A DNA stretch of 64,000 nt from contig NZ_JAQLFP010000007.1 in NCBI RefSeq assembly GCF_028207065.1, forward strand, positions 9,243-73,242, in the 5' to 3' direction. Each line of letters starts with the position of its first letter. The stretch's first letter is position 1. Positions 10,073-17,637 of this stretch are shown one piece after another. The notes under the pieces are model-generated. The model saw only the letters and a list, made by a program, of their open reading frames with translations. It was not told where the DNA came from and did no database searches. A program made the position numbers and the translations under genes. The DNA is from Collinsella aerofaciens. GTDB lineage: Bacteria; Actinomycetota; Coriobacteriia; Coriobacteriales; Coriobacteriaceae.

Positions 10073-10918
10073 TCATTCGGTCTGCGAAGCCGATCGCAGA
10101 CGGTTGATATGCATCATCAGATACAAGAGTTCCTCGTCCGAACAGCTCTGCTTGAACTCTTTCTCGAACACGCGGTTGATGGCGTACGCGCACTGGTAAG
10201 CCTCGGGAAAATCGCGGGCGGCCTGCATAAACAGCGAGGAGTTCTCGGTCTGCGTGCACTTGCCCTTAACGAGGCGGCGAACCAAAAAGCGCAGGTGCGC
10301 AAGAAAGCGGATGTAACTATACGATGCCGTGTCGAGCGAGCAGCCGAGCTGCTTTTCCACGGAATGAGTCACCTCGTCGAGCACGCGGGTGCTCTTCATG
10401 ATGAAGTCCATATCCTTGGCGCGGCCCATGCCGTCGACCTCGGCGTTAACGATGTGGAGCGCGATGCTCGTGGCCTCGTTCTGACCCAGCTTGGCGCCGG
10501 TGCGCTTTTGCACGATGGCGAGCGCGGCCTGGCCGATCTCGAGCTCGCGCGGGTAGATGAAGGCTACCTCGTGCTCGAGCGGGTTGGGAGCGCTGAGCTG
10601 GTCGTCGTCGCGCTGGACGGCAAACTGCAGGTGATCAGCCAGGATAAAGGGCAGGCCACCGGATAGCTTGCAGCCAAGCTGCTGCGACGCGAAGCAGGCA
10701 ATGTCGCTTGCCGCGAGCAGCACATCGTCGGGAAGGGTGCCGACCATATCCTGCAGGCTCTCGGGAACGTTATAGAATTTGCGCTGGATGAGGGACTCAT
10801 CGGCAAGCTCGTAGGGCATCTCGTGGAAACCGATGCCCTTGCCAAAGACAACAACCTCTCGGCCGTCATCGCTGGCGGCAAGAGCAACGTTATTGTTGAT
10901 CTTCTTTAAAATGAGCAT
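10073..10918 (-). CDS. licT: BglG/LicT-family transcription antiterminator
   Basis: A 281-residue regulator. Residues 1-58 are the RNA-binding CAT domain (ILKKINNNVALA, VVVFGKGIGF, the usual hallmarks). Two PTS regulation domains follow, PRD1 (about 65-170) with LADHLQFA and PRD2 (about 175-281) with conserved histidines, which are phosphorylated by HPr and the PTS permease. It binds RAT hairpins in nascent RNA to prevent termination when beta-glucosides are present. ATG 10918 has GAGGAG 7 bases upstream. Its own leader contains a good RAT and a competing anti-Shine-Dalgarno arm (see 10919-11015), suggesting positive autoregulation, and it precedes the PTS gene it should control. Confidence 0.93.
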   Translation of the reverse strand: MLILKKINNNVALAASDDGREVVVFGKGIGFHEMPYELADESLIQRKFYNVPESLQDMVGTLPDDVLLAASDIACFASQQLGCKLSGGLPFILADHLQFAVQRDDDQLSAPNPLEHEVAFIYPRELEIGQAALAIVQKRTGAKLGQNEATSIALHIVNAEVDGMGRAKDMDFIMKSTRVLDEVTHSVEKQLGCSLDTASYSYIRFLAHLRFLVRRLVKGKCTQTENSSLFMQAARDFPEAYQCAYAINRVFEKEFKQSCSDEELLYLMMHINRLRSASQTE

Positions 10919-11015
10919 GAAAAAACTCCTCGGACATCGGCGCTAGACGACGGGGCGATATTCCTCGTCTTCTATTATGCGCAAGTGATGCCTCCCAAGG
11001 AGTAACAAACTTGTG
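10919..11015 (-). promoter_or_regulatory. licT leader: RAT hairpin versus terminator/anti-SD pairing
   Basis: The minus-strand leader holds TTGTTACTCCTTGGGAGGCA (about 10985-11008), a close match to the LicT-type RAT with a CTCC/GGAG stem. Its segment ACTCCTTGG (11003-10995) is complementary at all nine positions (one G-U) to CCGAGGAGT (10933-10925), which contains the licT Shine-Dalgarno and is followed by six T. The two pairings exclude each other. A separate AGACGA/TCGTCT hairpin lies in the 61-nt loop. Binding of LicT to the RAT would free the ribosome site and prevent termination. Confidence 0.6.
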
Positions 11016-11113
11016 AGCATGTGGGCAATTGTAGGATGAAACTTGCATGCGGCGTAAGCCCCATTGGCGCGAAAGTCCGCCGAACGGTAGGAAATCGCCC
11101 GTAAACGGCAAAA

Positions 11114-11146
11114 CCACCGCAAAGGAGTCTGGCCCCTTTGCGGTGG
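11114..11146. terminator. Family-1 palindromic repeat after the histidine phosphatase gene
   Basis: Arms CCACCGCAAAGG and CCTTTGCGGTGG enclose AGTCTGGCC. A and T runs on the two sides make it usable in both directions. It lies about 20 bases beyond the minus-strand stop. Confidence 0.7.
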
Positions 11147-11166
11147 TTTTGGCTGATGCCCCGATG

Positions 11167-11751
11167 CTACTCGCGCGGGGTGCCGTAGGGGTTGTACAGA
11201 TCTGCGAGAGCGAATGTGCTGGTGGCAGGATTAAAGTCGAGTTCGAGCACGCAGCAGTTGCCGATGCGGTTCTTCATCTTGAGCGGCTCCACGCCCACGC
11301 CGCGCATAACCTGAGCCGCTGCGGCGCCATGGCTCACGCATAACACGCTCTCATGCCCAGGGCGCTGCATGAGCTCGGTGATGGTCGCCATGATGCGCTC
11401 GCGAAACTCGTCTTCGCCCTCGCCGTCATACTGCTTGTAAAAATCGCCGTACGGCAGGCGCGGATTCAAATCCTCGCTCGCGCCCTCAAACTTGCCAAAG
11501 TTCCACTCCTTAAGGCCCTTGACGCGCTCGTAAGGCTGATCAGGAAACGCAAGCTCAAGCGTGTCGCACGCACGCTCGGAGGTGGAACTGTACGCATAGT
11601 CGAACGCAAGGCCACGCTCTCGCAGGGTCGCGCCGACAGTTTTAGCCTGCTCGATTCCCAGCTCGGTAAGCGGCGAGTCACACCAGCCCTGCTTGCGACG
11701 AAGCAAGTTAAAGAGCGTTTGACCGTGACGCATAAAGTACAGTTTTGGCAT
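11167..11751 (-). CDS. Histidine phosphatase family protein (phosphoglycerate mutase-like)
   Basis: A 194-residue cytosolic enzyme of the histidine phosphatase superfamily. The catalytic phosphohistidine motif is RHGQT at residues 8-12. The second arginine is in SSTSERACDT, and the C-terminal catalytic histidine is in VSHGAAAA. The length fits small phosphatases of the PhoE/CobC/GpmB type rather than true glycolytic mutase (about 250). The substrate is unknown. ATG 11751 is preceded by GGAGG. It stands between two family-1 terminator repeats, so it is transcribed alone. Confidence 0.88.
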   Translation of the reverse strand: MPKLYFMRHGQTLFNLLRRKQGWCDSPLTELGIEQAKTVGATLRERGLAFDYAYSSTSERACDTLELAFPDQPYERVKGLKEWNFGKFEGASEDLNPRLPYGDFYKQYDGEGEDEFRERIMATITELMQRPGHESVLCVSHGAAAAQVMRGVGVEPLKMKNRIGNCCVLELDFNPATSTFALADLYNPYGTPRE

Positions 11752-11831
11752 GAGACCTCCGTAATCGCAATCGTTTGTCAGCGATTATTGCACCTTGAGG
11801 TAGGTTTAAGTCAAAGCCTCTTTGGCAAAAA

Positions 11832-11864
11832 CCACCACAAAGGTGCCTGGCCCCTTTGTGGTGG
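11832..11864. terminator. Family-1 palindromic repeat after moaC-mobB
   Basis: Perfect arms CCACCACAAAGG and CCTTTGTGGTGG enclose TGCCTGGCC. A run of five A on the left and four T on the right suit termination in both directions. It lies 16 bases beyond the moaC-mobB stop. Confidence 0.75.
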
Positions 11865-11879
11865 TTTTGGCTGATGTCC

Positions 11880-13190
11880 CTAAAGTCTACCGAGATGATC
11901 TTGGATGAGATCGCAGATGGCTCGGGCGTCGTTGATGTTGATGGCTCGGGTCGCAAAGCCGGCGTCGAAGGCCTGACGTGCCAGTGCCTCGTTGCAGGCA
12001 AGGGCCAGCGTGTGGCCATCGACCAGGTCGAGTGAGCTCTTGCCGCGCAGACGGTCGACACCCGAGCGCGCGACCACGATGTTGTCGAAGCCCTCGGTCT
12101 TGTAGCCCTCGATGATCACCACGTCGACATCGTTGTAGCGCGACAGCAGCTCGCGCGCGGGCATCTCGTCCTCCTCGCGCGTGTCGGCGTACTCCGCCCA
12201 GCGCGTGGCGCAGATGAGGCCCACGTGCTTGGATCCGGCTTGGTGATGGCGCCACGTATCCTTAGCGGGCACATCGATATCAAAGCCATGATGCCCATGA
12301 TGCTTGAGCGAACCCACGCGAAGGCCGCGGCGAGTGAGCTCGGCAATGACCTTCTCGACGAGCGTGGTCTTGCCCGAGTTTTGGTAGCCGATAAACGCGA
12401 TCGCGGGGACGGCCGGTGTCGGAGCTGCGGGTGCGACGGCGACGGGTGCGCTCGCGGGCGCGGCACCGTCAGCGGCCACGGCCTCAGCAGCAGCGGCCTG
12501 ACGCTCGGCACGATCCCACACGCCCGAGCGGCCGCCCTCCTTGTGCAGCAGGCGCACGTCGACGATCTCCATGCCACGATCGACCGCCTTGCACATGTCA
12601 TAGATCGTTAGGCACGCAGCGCTCGCGCCGGTCAGGGCCTCCATCTCGATACCCGTCTTGCCCGTCACGCCGGCCGTAACCAGTACGTGAAAGCCAACCT
12701 GCCCGTCTGCGCGCGCCGGTGCCCAGCCCTCGGGCACGTCATCGGCCGGCGTCCCCGCCGCAGCGATGGGCGCAATGTCGCACTTGCTCTTAGTAATGAG
12801 CAGCGGATGGCACATGGGAATGATGTCGCTCGTGCGTTTGATGGCCATAATGCCCGCCACGCGCGCGCAGGCAAGCACGTCGCCCTTTTTGGCGCGGTCC
12901 TGCAGCACCATGGCCTGCGTCTCGGGATGCATGAGGATGGTGCCCTCGGCGATGGCAATGCGATGGGTCTCGGCCTTGTCGGACACGTCGACCATGCGCA
13001 CCTCGCCCTTGGCGTCCACGTGCGTAAGCTCGTCGCGACGGGCGTCGCGGGCGGGCTCGGTGGCAGCACCGGCAGTCGGCTGCGCGGACGCGTCGGCGTT
13101 GCCAGCATTCGCCGCAGCCGTGACTTTGTGGGCAGACATCGCGGCCCTGCGAGCGGCCTTGGTGGCATCGGCGTACCTGCTCTTGGCCAT
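11880..13190 (-). CDS. moaC-mobB: MoaC-MobB fusion: cyclic pyranopterin monophosphate synthase plus Mo-guanine dinucleotide accessory protein
   Basis: A 436-residue fusion. An Ala-rich N-terminal tail (about 1-50) precedes the MoaC domain (about 55-225), recognised by LTHVDAKGEVRMVDVS, the MCHPL motif and MEALTGAS...TIYDMCKA. MoaC rearranges the MoaA product to cyclic pyranopterin monophosphate. A Pro/Ala-rich linker leads to the MobB domain (about 270-436), a P-loop GTPase (GYQNSGKTTL) with KHHGHHGFDID and IIEGYKTEG, which assists attachment of GMP to molybdopterin. ATG 13190 is chosen for its GGAGG site; it begins 4 bases after moaA ends. The two genes form an operon. Confidence 0.92.
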   Translation of the reverse strand: MAKSRYADATKAARRAAMSAHKVTAAANAGNADASAQPTAGAATEPARDARRDELTHVDAKGEVRMVDVSDKAETHRIAIAEGTILMHPETQAMVLQDRAKKGDVLACARVAGIMAIKRTSDIIPMCHPLLITKSKCDIAPIAAAGTPADDVPEGWAPARADGQVGFHVLVTAGVTGKTGIEMEALTGASAACLTIYDMCKAVDRGMEIVDVRLLHKEGGRSGVWDRAERQAAAAEAVAADGAAPASAPVAVAPAAPTPAVPAIAFIGYQNSGKTTLVEKVIAELTRRGLRVGSLKHHGHHGFDIDVPAKDTWRHHQAGSKHVGLICATRWAEYADTREEDEMPARELLSRYNDVDVVIIEGYKTEGFDNIVVARSGVDRLRGKSSLDLVDGHTLALACNEALARQAFDAGFATRAININDARAICDLIQDHLGRL

Positions 13191-13194
13191 ATGA

Positions 13195-14250
13195 TCATCC
13201 TCCGATTTGGGACATAAATCGTTGCGTGCCCTCAATTATCGCGTGTTCCTGCGGTTTGTGGGCCACAGCATCGCGCCAAATCGAAAGTACCTGCATATCA
13301 TCACCACGGCGCAGCGCCTCACGCACCGAATACTCGGCATCGCTGAACAGGCACGGACGCACGTTGCCATCGGCCGTCAGGCGCAGACGGTTGCAATTCG
13401 CACAAAAATGGTTGGACATGGCGCTAATAAAGCCAACCGTTCCCGCCGCGCCCGGAAAGTGCCAGTACCGCGCAGGACCCGCGCCGGCAGGAGCGTCGTT
13501 GATGTCGAGCGGCTCGAGCTCGCCCAGTCCCGCCGCGGCGGCCCCGGCATTGATGCGCGTCCGCAGCTCGTCGCTCGGCACGGTGTCGCTCGCATCCCAC
13601 AACTCGGGATTGAGCGCGGGCGCATGCGGGTCCACAGCGCAATGCGAGCTCGTGTGTTCGTCGCCAATGGGCATGTATTCGATAAAGCGCAGGTGGATGG
13701 GGCGGTCGACGGTCAGCCGCGCGAGGGCCGCCACATCTTGGTTGAGTCGGCGCACGACAACGCAGTTGACCTTAACGGGCTCAAAGCCCCAAGCCAGCGC
13801 CGCGTCGATGCCAGCCATGGTCTGCTCGAGTCGACCCAGGCGCGTGATCTTTCCAAAGAGCGTAGGGTCGAGCGTGTCGAGCGAGATGTTGACGCGGTTA
13901 AGCCCCGCGTCTTTGAGCTGCGGCGCCAGCTTGGGCAGCAGGGCGCCATTGGTGGTAAGCGAGATGTCCTCGATCTGCGGAATCGCGCGGATGTCGCGAA
14001 TAAGCGGAATGATACGACGGCTGACCAGCGGCTCGCCGCCCGTCAGGCGCACGCGGCGAATGCCCTCCCCCGCCACCAAGCGCACAAAGCGGGCGATTTC
14101 CTCGGCGCTGAGCAGCTCGTCGTGTGCGCGGGGTGCCACGCCATCGGCCGGCATGCAGTAAATGCAGCGAAAATTGCACTTGTCGGTAACGGCAATGCGC
14201 AGGTAGTTGATATCGCGGCCAAAACCGTCATGTTGCACGTGCCCGTCCAC
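13195..14250 (-). CDS. moaA: GTP 3',8-cyclase MoaA (radical SAM)
   Basis: A 351-residue enzyme that starts molybdopterin synthesis from GTP. The radical-SAM cluster is CNFRCIYC near residue 26. A GGEPL motif follows, and the C-terminal cluster is in FCANCNRLRLTADGNVRPC. The protein ends in Gly-Gly, which is needed for activity in characterised MoaA. The start is a GTG with GGGAGGG just upstream. It is first in an operon with moaC-mobB. No molybdoenzyme or other moa/moe gene is present in the window, so the rest of the pathway lies elsewhere. Confidence 0.95.
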   Translation of the reverse strand: MDGHVQHDGFGRDINYLRIAVTDKCNFRCIYCMPADGVAPRAHDELLSAEEIARFVRLVAGEGIRRVRLTGGEPLVSRRIIPLIRDIRAIPQIEDISLTTNGALLPKLAPQLKDAGLNRVNISLDTLDPTLFGKITRLGRLEQTMAGIDAALAWGFEPVKVNCVVVRRLNQDVAALARLTVDRPIHLRFIEYMPIGDEHTSSHCAVDPHAPALNPELWDASDTVPSDELRTRINAGAAAAGLGELEPLDINDAPAGAGPARYWHFPGAAGTVGFISAMSNHFCANCNRLRLTADGNVRPCLFSDAEYSVREALRRGDDMQVLSIWRDAVAHKPQEHAIIEGTQRFMSQIGG

Positions 14251-14384
14251 GCAGCCCTCCCCTCACGCGGCGTTTTATTCTTCGGAAAACATAATACCCC
14301 ACGAGAGAATCATGCCGACACCCGTACGACAGGACAGGTCGCTTTGAGCAAAACGGACTTTCCAAGCCCATCCTCAGCATACAA

Positions 14385-14445
14385 ACCATCACAACATTCG
14401 ATGCTTTTTTCGATTTTGAGGAAAAGCGTCGAATGTTGTGATGGT
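14385..14445. repeat. Family-2 palindromic repeat, copy 2
   Basis: Arms 14385-14404 and 14426-14445 (ACCATCACAACATTCGATGC against its complement) differ at one position. It lies about 40 bases after the stop of the minus-strand nuclease-like gene and 135 bases ahead of moaA. Confidence 0.75.
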
Positions 14446-14485
14446 CTGCCTGCCCGCAGCGCCCCGTAGAAGGACCAAAACGCCC

Positions 14486-15523
14486 CTAAAGGCCGCCGTC
14501 CCAGTGTCGAATCACGAATTCTCGCAGGTCGTTTTGACGTTTCTGGAACGCTTCGCTTCGGTCGCACTTAAGCCCCATAGCGAGTGCGATGGCGTTCATC
14601 GCCCTGTGCAATTGCAGCTGGTGGGCAAACTGAGTCCCGGTGAGGACGATCATCCTAAAGCCCAGCGCGCTCAGCACGGTCATACGCTCCGCGTCCGACG
14701 CGCTGCGCTGTTTATCAAGATGGTCCGAGCCGTTGTATTCAATCCCCGTACCGCTCGCGGGCGCATATACGTCGATCTCGAAATACCCGGCCTTAGCGAG
14801 ATACTTGAACTCGTTGGGGACATCGACCCGATGGTTGAGCTCGATCTTGACGTATCCTAGCCCGCCCTGGGAACGTTTTGCTACGACCATGATTGCGGTG
14901 GCCGTCTCCATGGGCGACCGCGCGCCATCGTGCACGCGCTTGAGCACAGCGACCGCGCGTATAGCCCCCTGACGAGATCGGTTCTCATTGCAATAGGCAA
15001 TCAAATCGGCAACGGCATACCTCTGCCCCATCTCGATATAATCGCCTGTCGACAGATGATTCAAATGGTATCGGGCGCAGATTTCATACCCATATTCCAA
15101 CTGCTCGGGCTCGCTCATCCACGAACCCGCTTGGACAAAGCACATGGCCTCATCAACCACCAGAAGGCCCTCCGCCACCTCGATAAGATGGCCTGGAGGC
15201 ACCGGCGCCCCAAACACGTGGCACCTAAATCCAGCCGGCGTCGAGCGCTCAAAATCGAAGTTGACGAGCGTGTCGATATGATCGAGCTCTTCTCGTGGAA
15301 TACCAAGCGAAACCAGATAGTCGGTAACGATCCCAACTGCCGTTGAAGCCCTCAGCCCCTTGGCATCGAGTCCCAATTTGGGCAGGCTCGCGGTCGGCTC
15401 CGCCTCGTTAGCAAGCGAGTCCTCATCGTATAGGCTGCTTGCTCGCGAGAGCGGCTCGGACGGGCGCGCCACGTTGTGGTACAGCCAGGCAGTCTTATGG
15501 GACAGGACGATCGGCAGGTCCAT
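14486..15523 (-). CDS. Uncharacterised protein with a C-terminal PD-(D/E)XK/DUF559-like nuclease signature
   Basis: 345 residues, no signal peptide or membrane segment. The N-terminal two thirds are not recognised. Near residues 245-310 it has Y-F-E-I-D-V-Y-A followed by G-I-E-Y-N-G-S-D-H, then Q, then D-x-E-R and A-L-G-F-R-M-I-V-L-T. This order (acidic residue, E-x-N/D-G-x-x-H, D-x-x-R, L-x-x-x-G-F-x-V/I) matches Vsr/DUF559-like endonuclease domains common in actinobacteria. In those, such domains occur with AbiEi-like or unknown N-terminal parts. It may act on DNA in defence or repair, which is inference. ATG 15523 has GGAGGG 3 bases upstream. It is flanked by family-2 repeats on both sides. 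Confidence 0.6.
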   Translation of the reverse strand: MDLPIVLSHKTAWLYHNVARPSEPLSRASSLYDEDSLANEAEPTASLPKLGLDAKGLRASTAVGIVTDYLVSLGIPREELDHIDTLVNFDFERSTPAGFRCHVFGAPVPPGHLIEVAEGLLVVDEAMCFVQAGSWMSEPEQLEYGYEICARYHLNHLSTGDYIEMGQRYAVADLIAYCNENRSRQGAIRAVAVLKRVHDGARSPMETATAIMVVAKRSQGGLGYVKIELNHRVDVPNEFKYLAKAGYFEIDVYAPASGTGIEYNGSDHLDKQRSASDAERMTVLSALGFRMIVLTGTQFAHQLQLHRAMNAIALAMGLKCDRSEAFQKRQNDLREFVIRHWDGGL

Positions 15524-15624
15524 GAGCCCTCCAATGGAGTCGGATAACCAACCTTATTCCCCTGCCCACGGGTCCGCACACCTTCGTGCGCAAGAAAGCG
15601 ATTCCGCCCGATCGAGTGGTAGAA

Positions 15625-15689
15625 AAACCATCGCAACATTCGATGCTTTTCCCGTTTTTGGCAAAAAACGTCGAATGTTGTGATGGTTT
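15625..15689. repeat. Family-2 palindromic repeat, copy 3
   Basis: Arms 15625-15645 and 15668-15689 share the AAACCATC(A/G)CAACATTCG sequence of the other copies. It lies 50 bases beyond the stop of the second ABC exporter gene on the minus strand. Confidence 0.75.
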
Positions 15690-15738
15690 GAGGCGAGGTG
15701 AGGGGCACGGAGGGGTCAAAGCATCGTGCTCGAACGGG

Positions 15739-17637
15739 TTAATCCAGCTCTTTTAAGCCATGTGCCAGCTGCCAGTACTCGCCGTGCTGGGCGAGCAGCT
15801 CTTCGTGCGTGCCGCGCTCGATGATGCGGCCGTGTTCGAGGACCATGATGGCGTCGGCGTCGCGGACGGTGGACAGGCGGTGCGCGATCATAAACGTGGT
15901 GCGGCCGCGCATGATGCGGTCCATACCGCGCTCGATGAGCTTTTCGGTACGCGTATCGATGGAGCTCGTGGCCTCGTCCAGGATGAGCACCGGCGGGTCG
16001 GCGACGGCAACGCGCGCGATGGCGAGCAGCTGGCGCTGGCCCTGCGACAGGTTGGCGCCATCGGCCGTGACCGGCGTATCGTAGCCTCTAGGCAGGCGGC
16101 GGATAAACGAATCCGCGCAGGCGGCCTCGGCGGCGGCGCGCACCTCCTCGTCGGTCGCGTCGAGCTTGCCAAAGCGGATGTTCTGCGCGATGGTGCCGCT
16201 AAACAGGTGCGTGTCCTGCAGCACAATGCCGAGCGATCCGCGCAGGCTGGCCTTGGCAATGTGCTTGACGTCGATGCCGTCGTACGTGATCTCGCCGTCA
16301 TCGACCTCGTAAAAGCGATTGATGAGGTTGGTGATGGTCGTCTTTCCGGCGCCCGTCGAGCCCACAAACGCGATCTTTTGCCCCGGCTTGGCAAACAGGT
16401 TGAGGTCCGTGAGCACACGGGTGCCCGGCACGTAGGAAAAGTCCACGGCATGGAAGCGCACGTCGCCGGCAAGCGGGACCAAGCCGCAAACAAGCTCGGT
16501 ACCGTCGGCAGCCACCGCACGGCCCGACTCATCAACGGCTGCCACGTCATGCAGGTGCCCGTACGCGCCCACGCCCTGGCCCTCGGGAATCTTCCACGCC
16601 CACGCGGCGTCGCCCGTCTGCACCAGCTCCACGCAGCCCTCGTCAACCTCGGGCTTAAGGTCCATGGCGGCAAACAGGCGCTCGGCGCCGGCCAACGCGT
16701 TGAGCAAAAAGTTGCCCAGCTGCGTAAACTGGTTGATGGGCATGGCGGCCTGGCGTACAAAGACCAGGTAGCTTGCAAGCGCGCCTACGTCGGCGAGCCC
16801 CTTGATGCAGAGTATGCCGCCCGCCACGGCAACGATGGCGTAGTTGGCATAGCCGATCACCACGGTCATGGGAACCATCGAGTTGGCGTAGGCCTGCGCG
16901 GCACCACCGGTGCGGCGCAGCTCTTGGTTGCGCACGTCAAAACCGGCCACGTTGGCCTGCTCGTGATTAAAGACCTTGATGACCTTTTGGCCCGAGACCA
17001 TCTCCTCGACGTATCCGTCCAAATCGCCCAGCGACGCCTGCTGAGCGGCAAAAAAGCGCTTGGAACGCATGCCCGAGTAGCGCGCGTACAGCACAATGGC
17101 CGCGTCGCACACGAGCGTGATAATCGTGAGCTGCCAGTTGAGAATGATGAGCATAGCCGTGGTACCGACCATCTGGATGCTCGCCTGAATCACGTTGGCA
17201 AAACTGTTGTTGAGCGCCTCGGAGACGGTGTCGACGTCGTTGGTAAAGAAGCTCATGATGTCGCCCGAGCGTGTGCCGTCGAAATAACTGAGCGGCAGCG
17301 TCTGAATGTGGGCAAACAGGTCGCGGCGGATATCGGACACCACGCGCTGGGCCGCGCGCACCATGATCTGCGAGTAGCCCAGAGCCGAAAGCACGCCCGC
17401 GGCGTAGATGGCGGCAGTAAAGATGACCTGCCTGGCAAGCAGTTCCTCACCGCCCGTTGCCAAACCGTTGACGATGGGACGTACCATGTAGGTGCCGGCA
17501 AGGCTTGCGATGGCGGCCACAGAGGCAAGCACACCAACTGCGAGCAGCGAGAACTTGGCGTGACCCATGTAGGAGAGCAAGCGGCGAAGCGTCTGCGTCA
17601 GATTGGTGGGACGGGCCTGAGCGGATGTCTTAGGCAT
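15739..17637 (-). CDS. ABC exporter half-transporter, canonical ATPase subunit
   Basis: About 632 residues: six membrane helices (about 30-320), then a nucleotide-binding domain. The Walker A is GSTGAGKTT, the signature LSQGQRQ, and the Walker B LILDEATSSID with the catalytic glutamate present, followed by the AHRLS switch. An unusual insert of about 60 residues (around 335-390, Ala/Val/Gly-rich) sits between the membrane and ATPase domains. It is the consensus half of a heterodimeric exporter with the gene upstream, which it overlaps by 8 bases. ATG 17637 fits better than a GTG 9 bases earlier because AGGGGGTG is properly spaced. Such pairs export drugs, lipids or peptides. Confidence 0.9.
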   Translation of the reverse strand: MPKTSAQARPTNLTQTLRRLLSYMGHAKFSLLAVGVLASVAAIASLAGTYMVRPIVNGLATGGEELLARQVIFTAAIYAAGVLSALGYSQIMVRAAQRVVSDIRRDLFAHIQTLPLSYFDGTRSGDIMSFFTNDVDTVSEALNNSFANVIQASIQMVGTTAMLIILNWQLTIITLVCDAAIVLYARYSGMRSKRFFAAQQASLGDLDGYVEEMVSGQKVIKVFNHEQANVAGFDVRNQELRRTGGAAQAYANSMVPMTVVIGYANYAIVAVAGGILCIKGLADVGALASYLVFVRQAAMPINQFTQLGNFLLNALAGAERLFAAMDLKPEVDEGCVELVQTGDAAWAWKIPEGQGVGAYGHLHDVAAVDESGRAVAADGTELVCGLVPLAGDVRFHAVDFSYVPGTRVLTDLNLFAKPGQKIAFVGSTGAGKTTITNLINRFYEVDDGEITYDGIDVKHIAKASLRGSLGIVLQDTHLFSGTIAQNIRFGKLDATDEEVRAAAEAACADSFIRRLPRGYDTPVTADGANLSQGQRQLLAIARVAVADPPVLILDEATSSIDTRTEKLIERGMDRIMRGRTTFMIAHRLSTVRDADAIMVLEHGRIIERGTHEELLAQHGEYWQLAHGLKELD

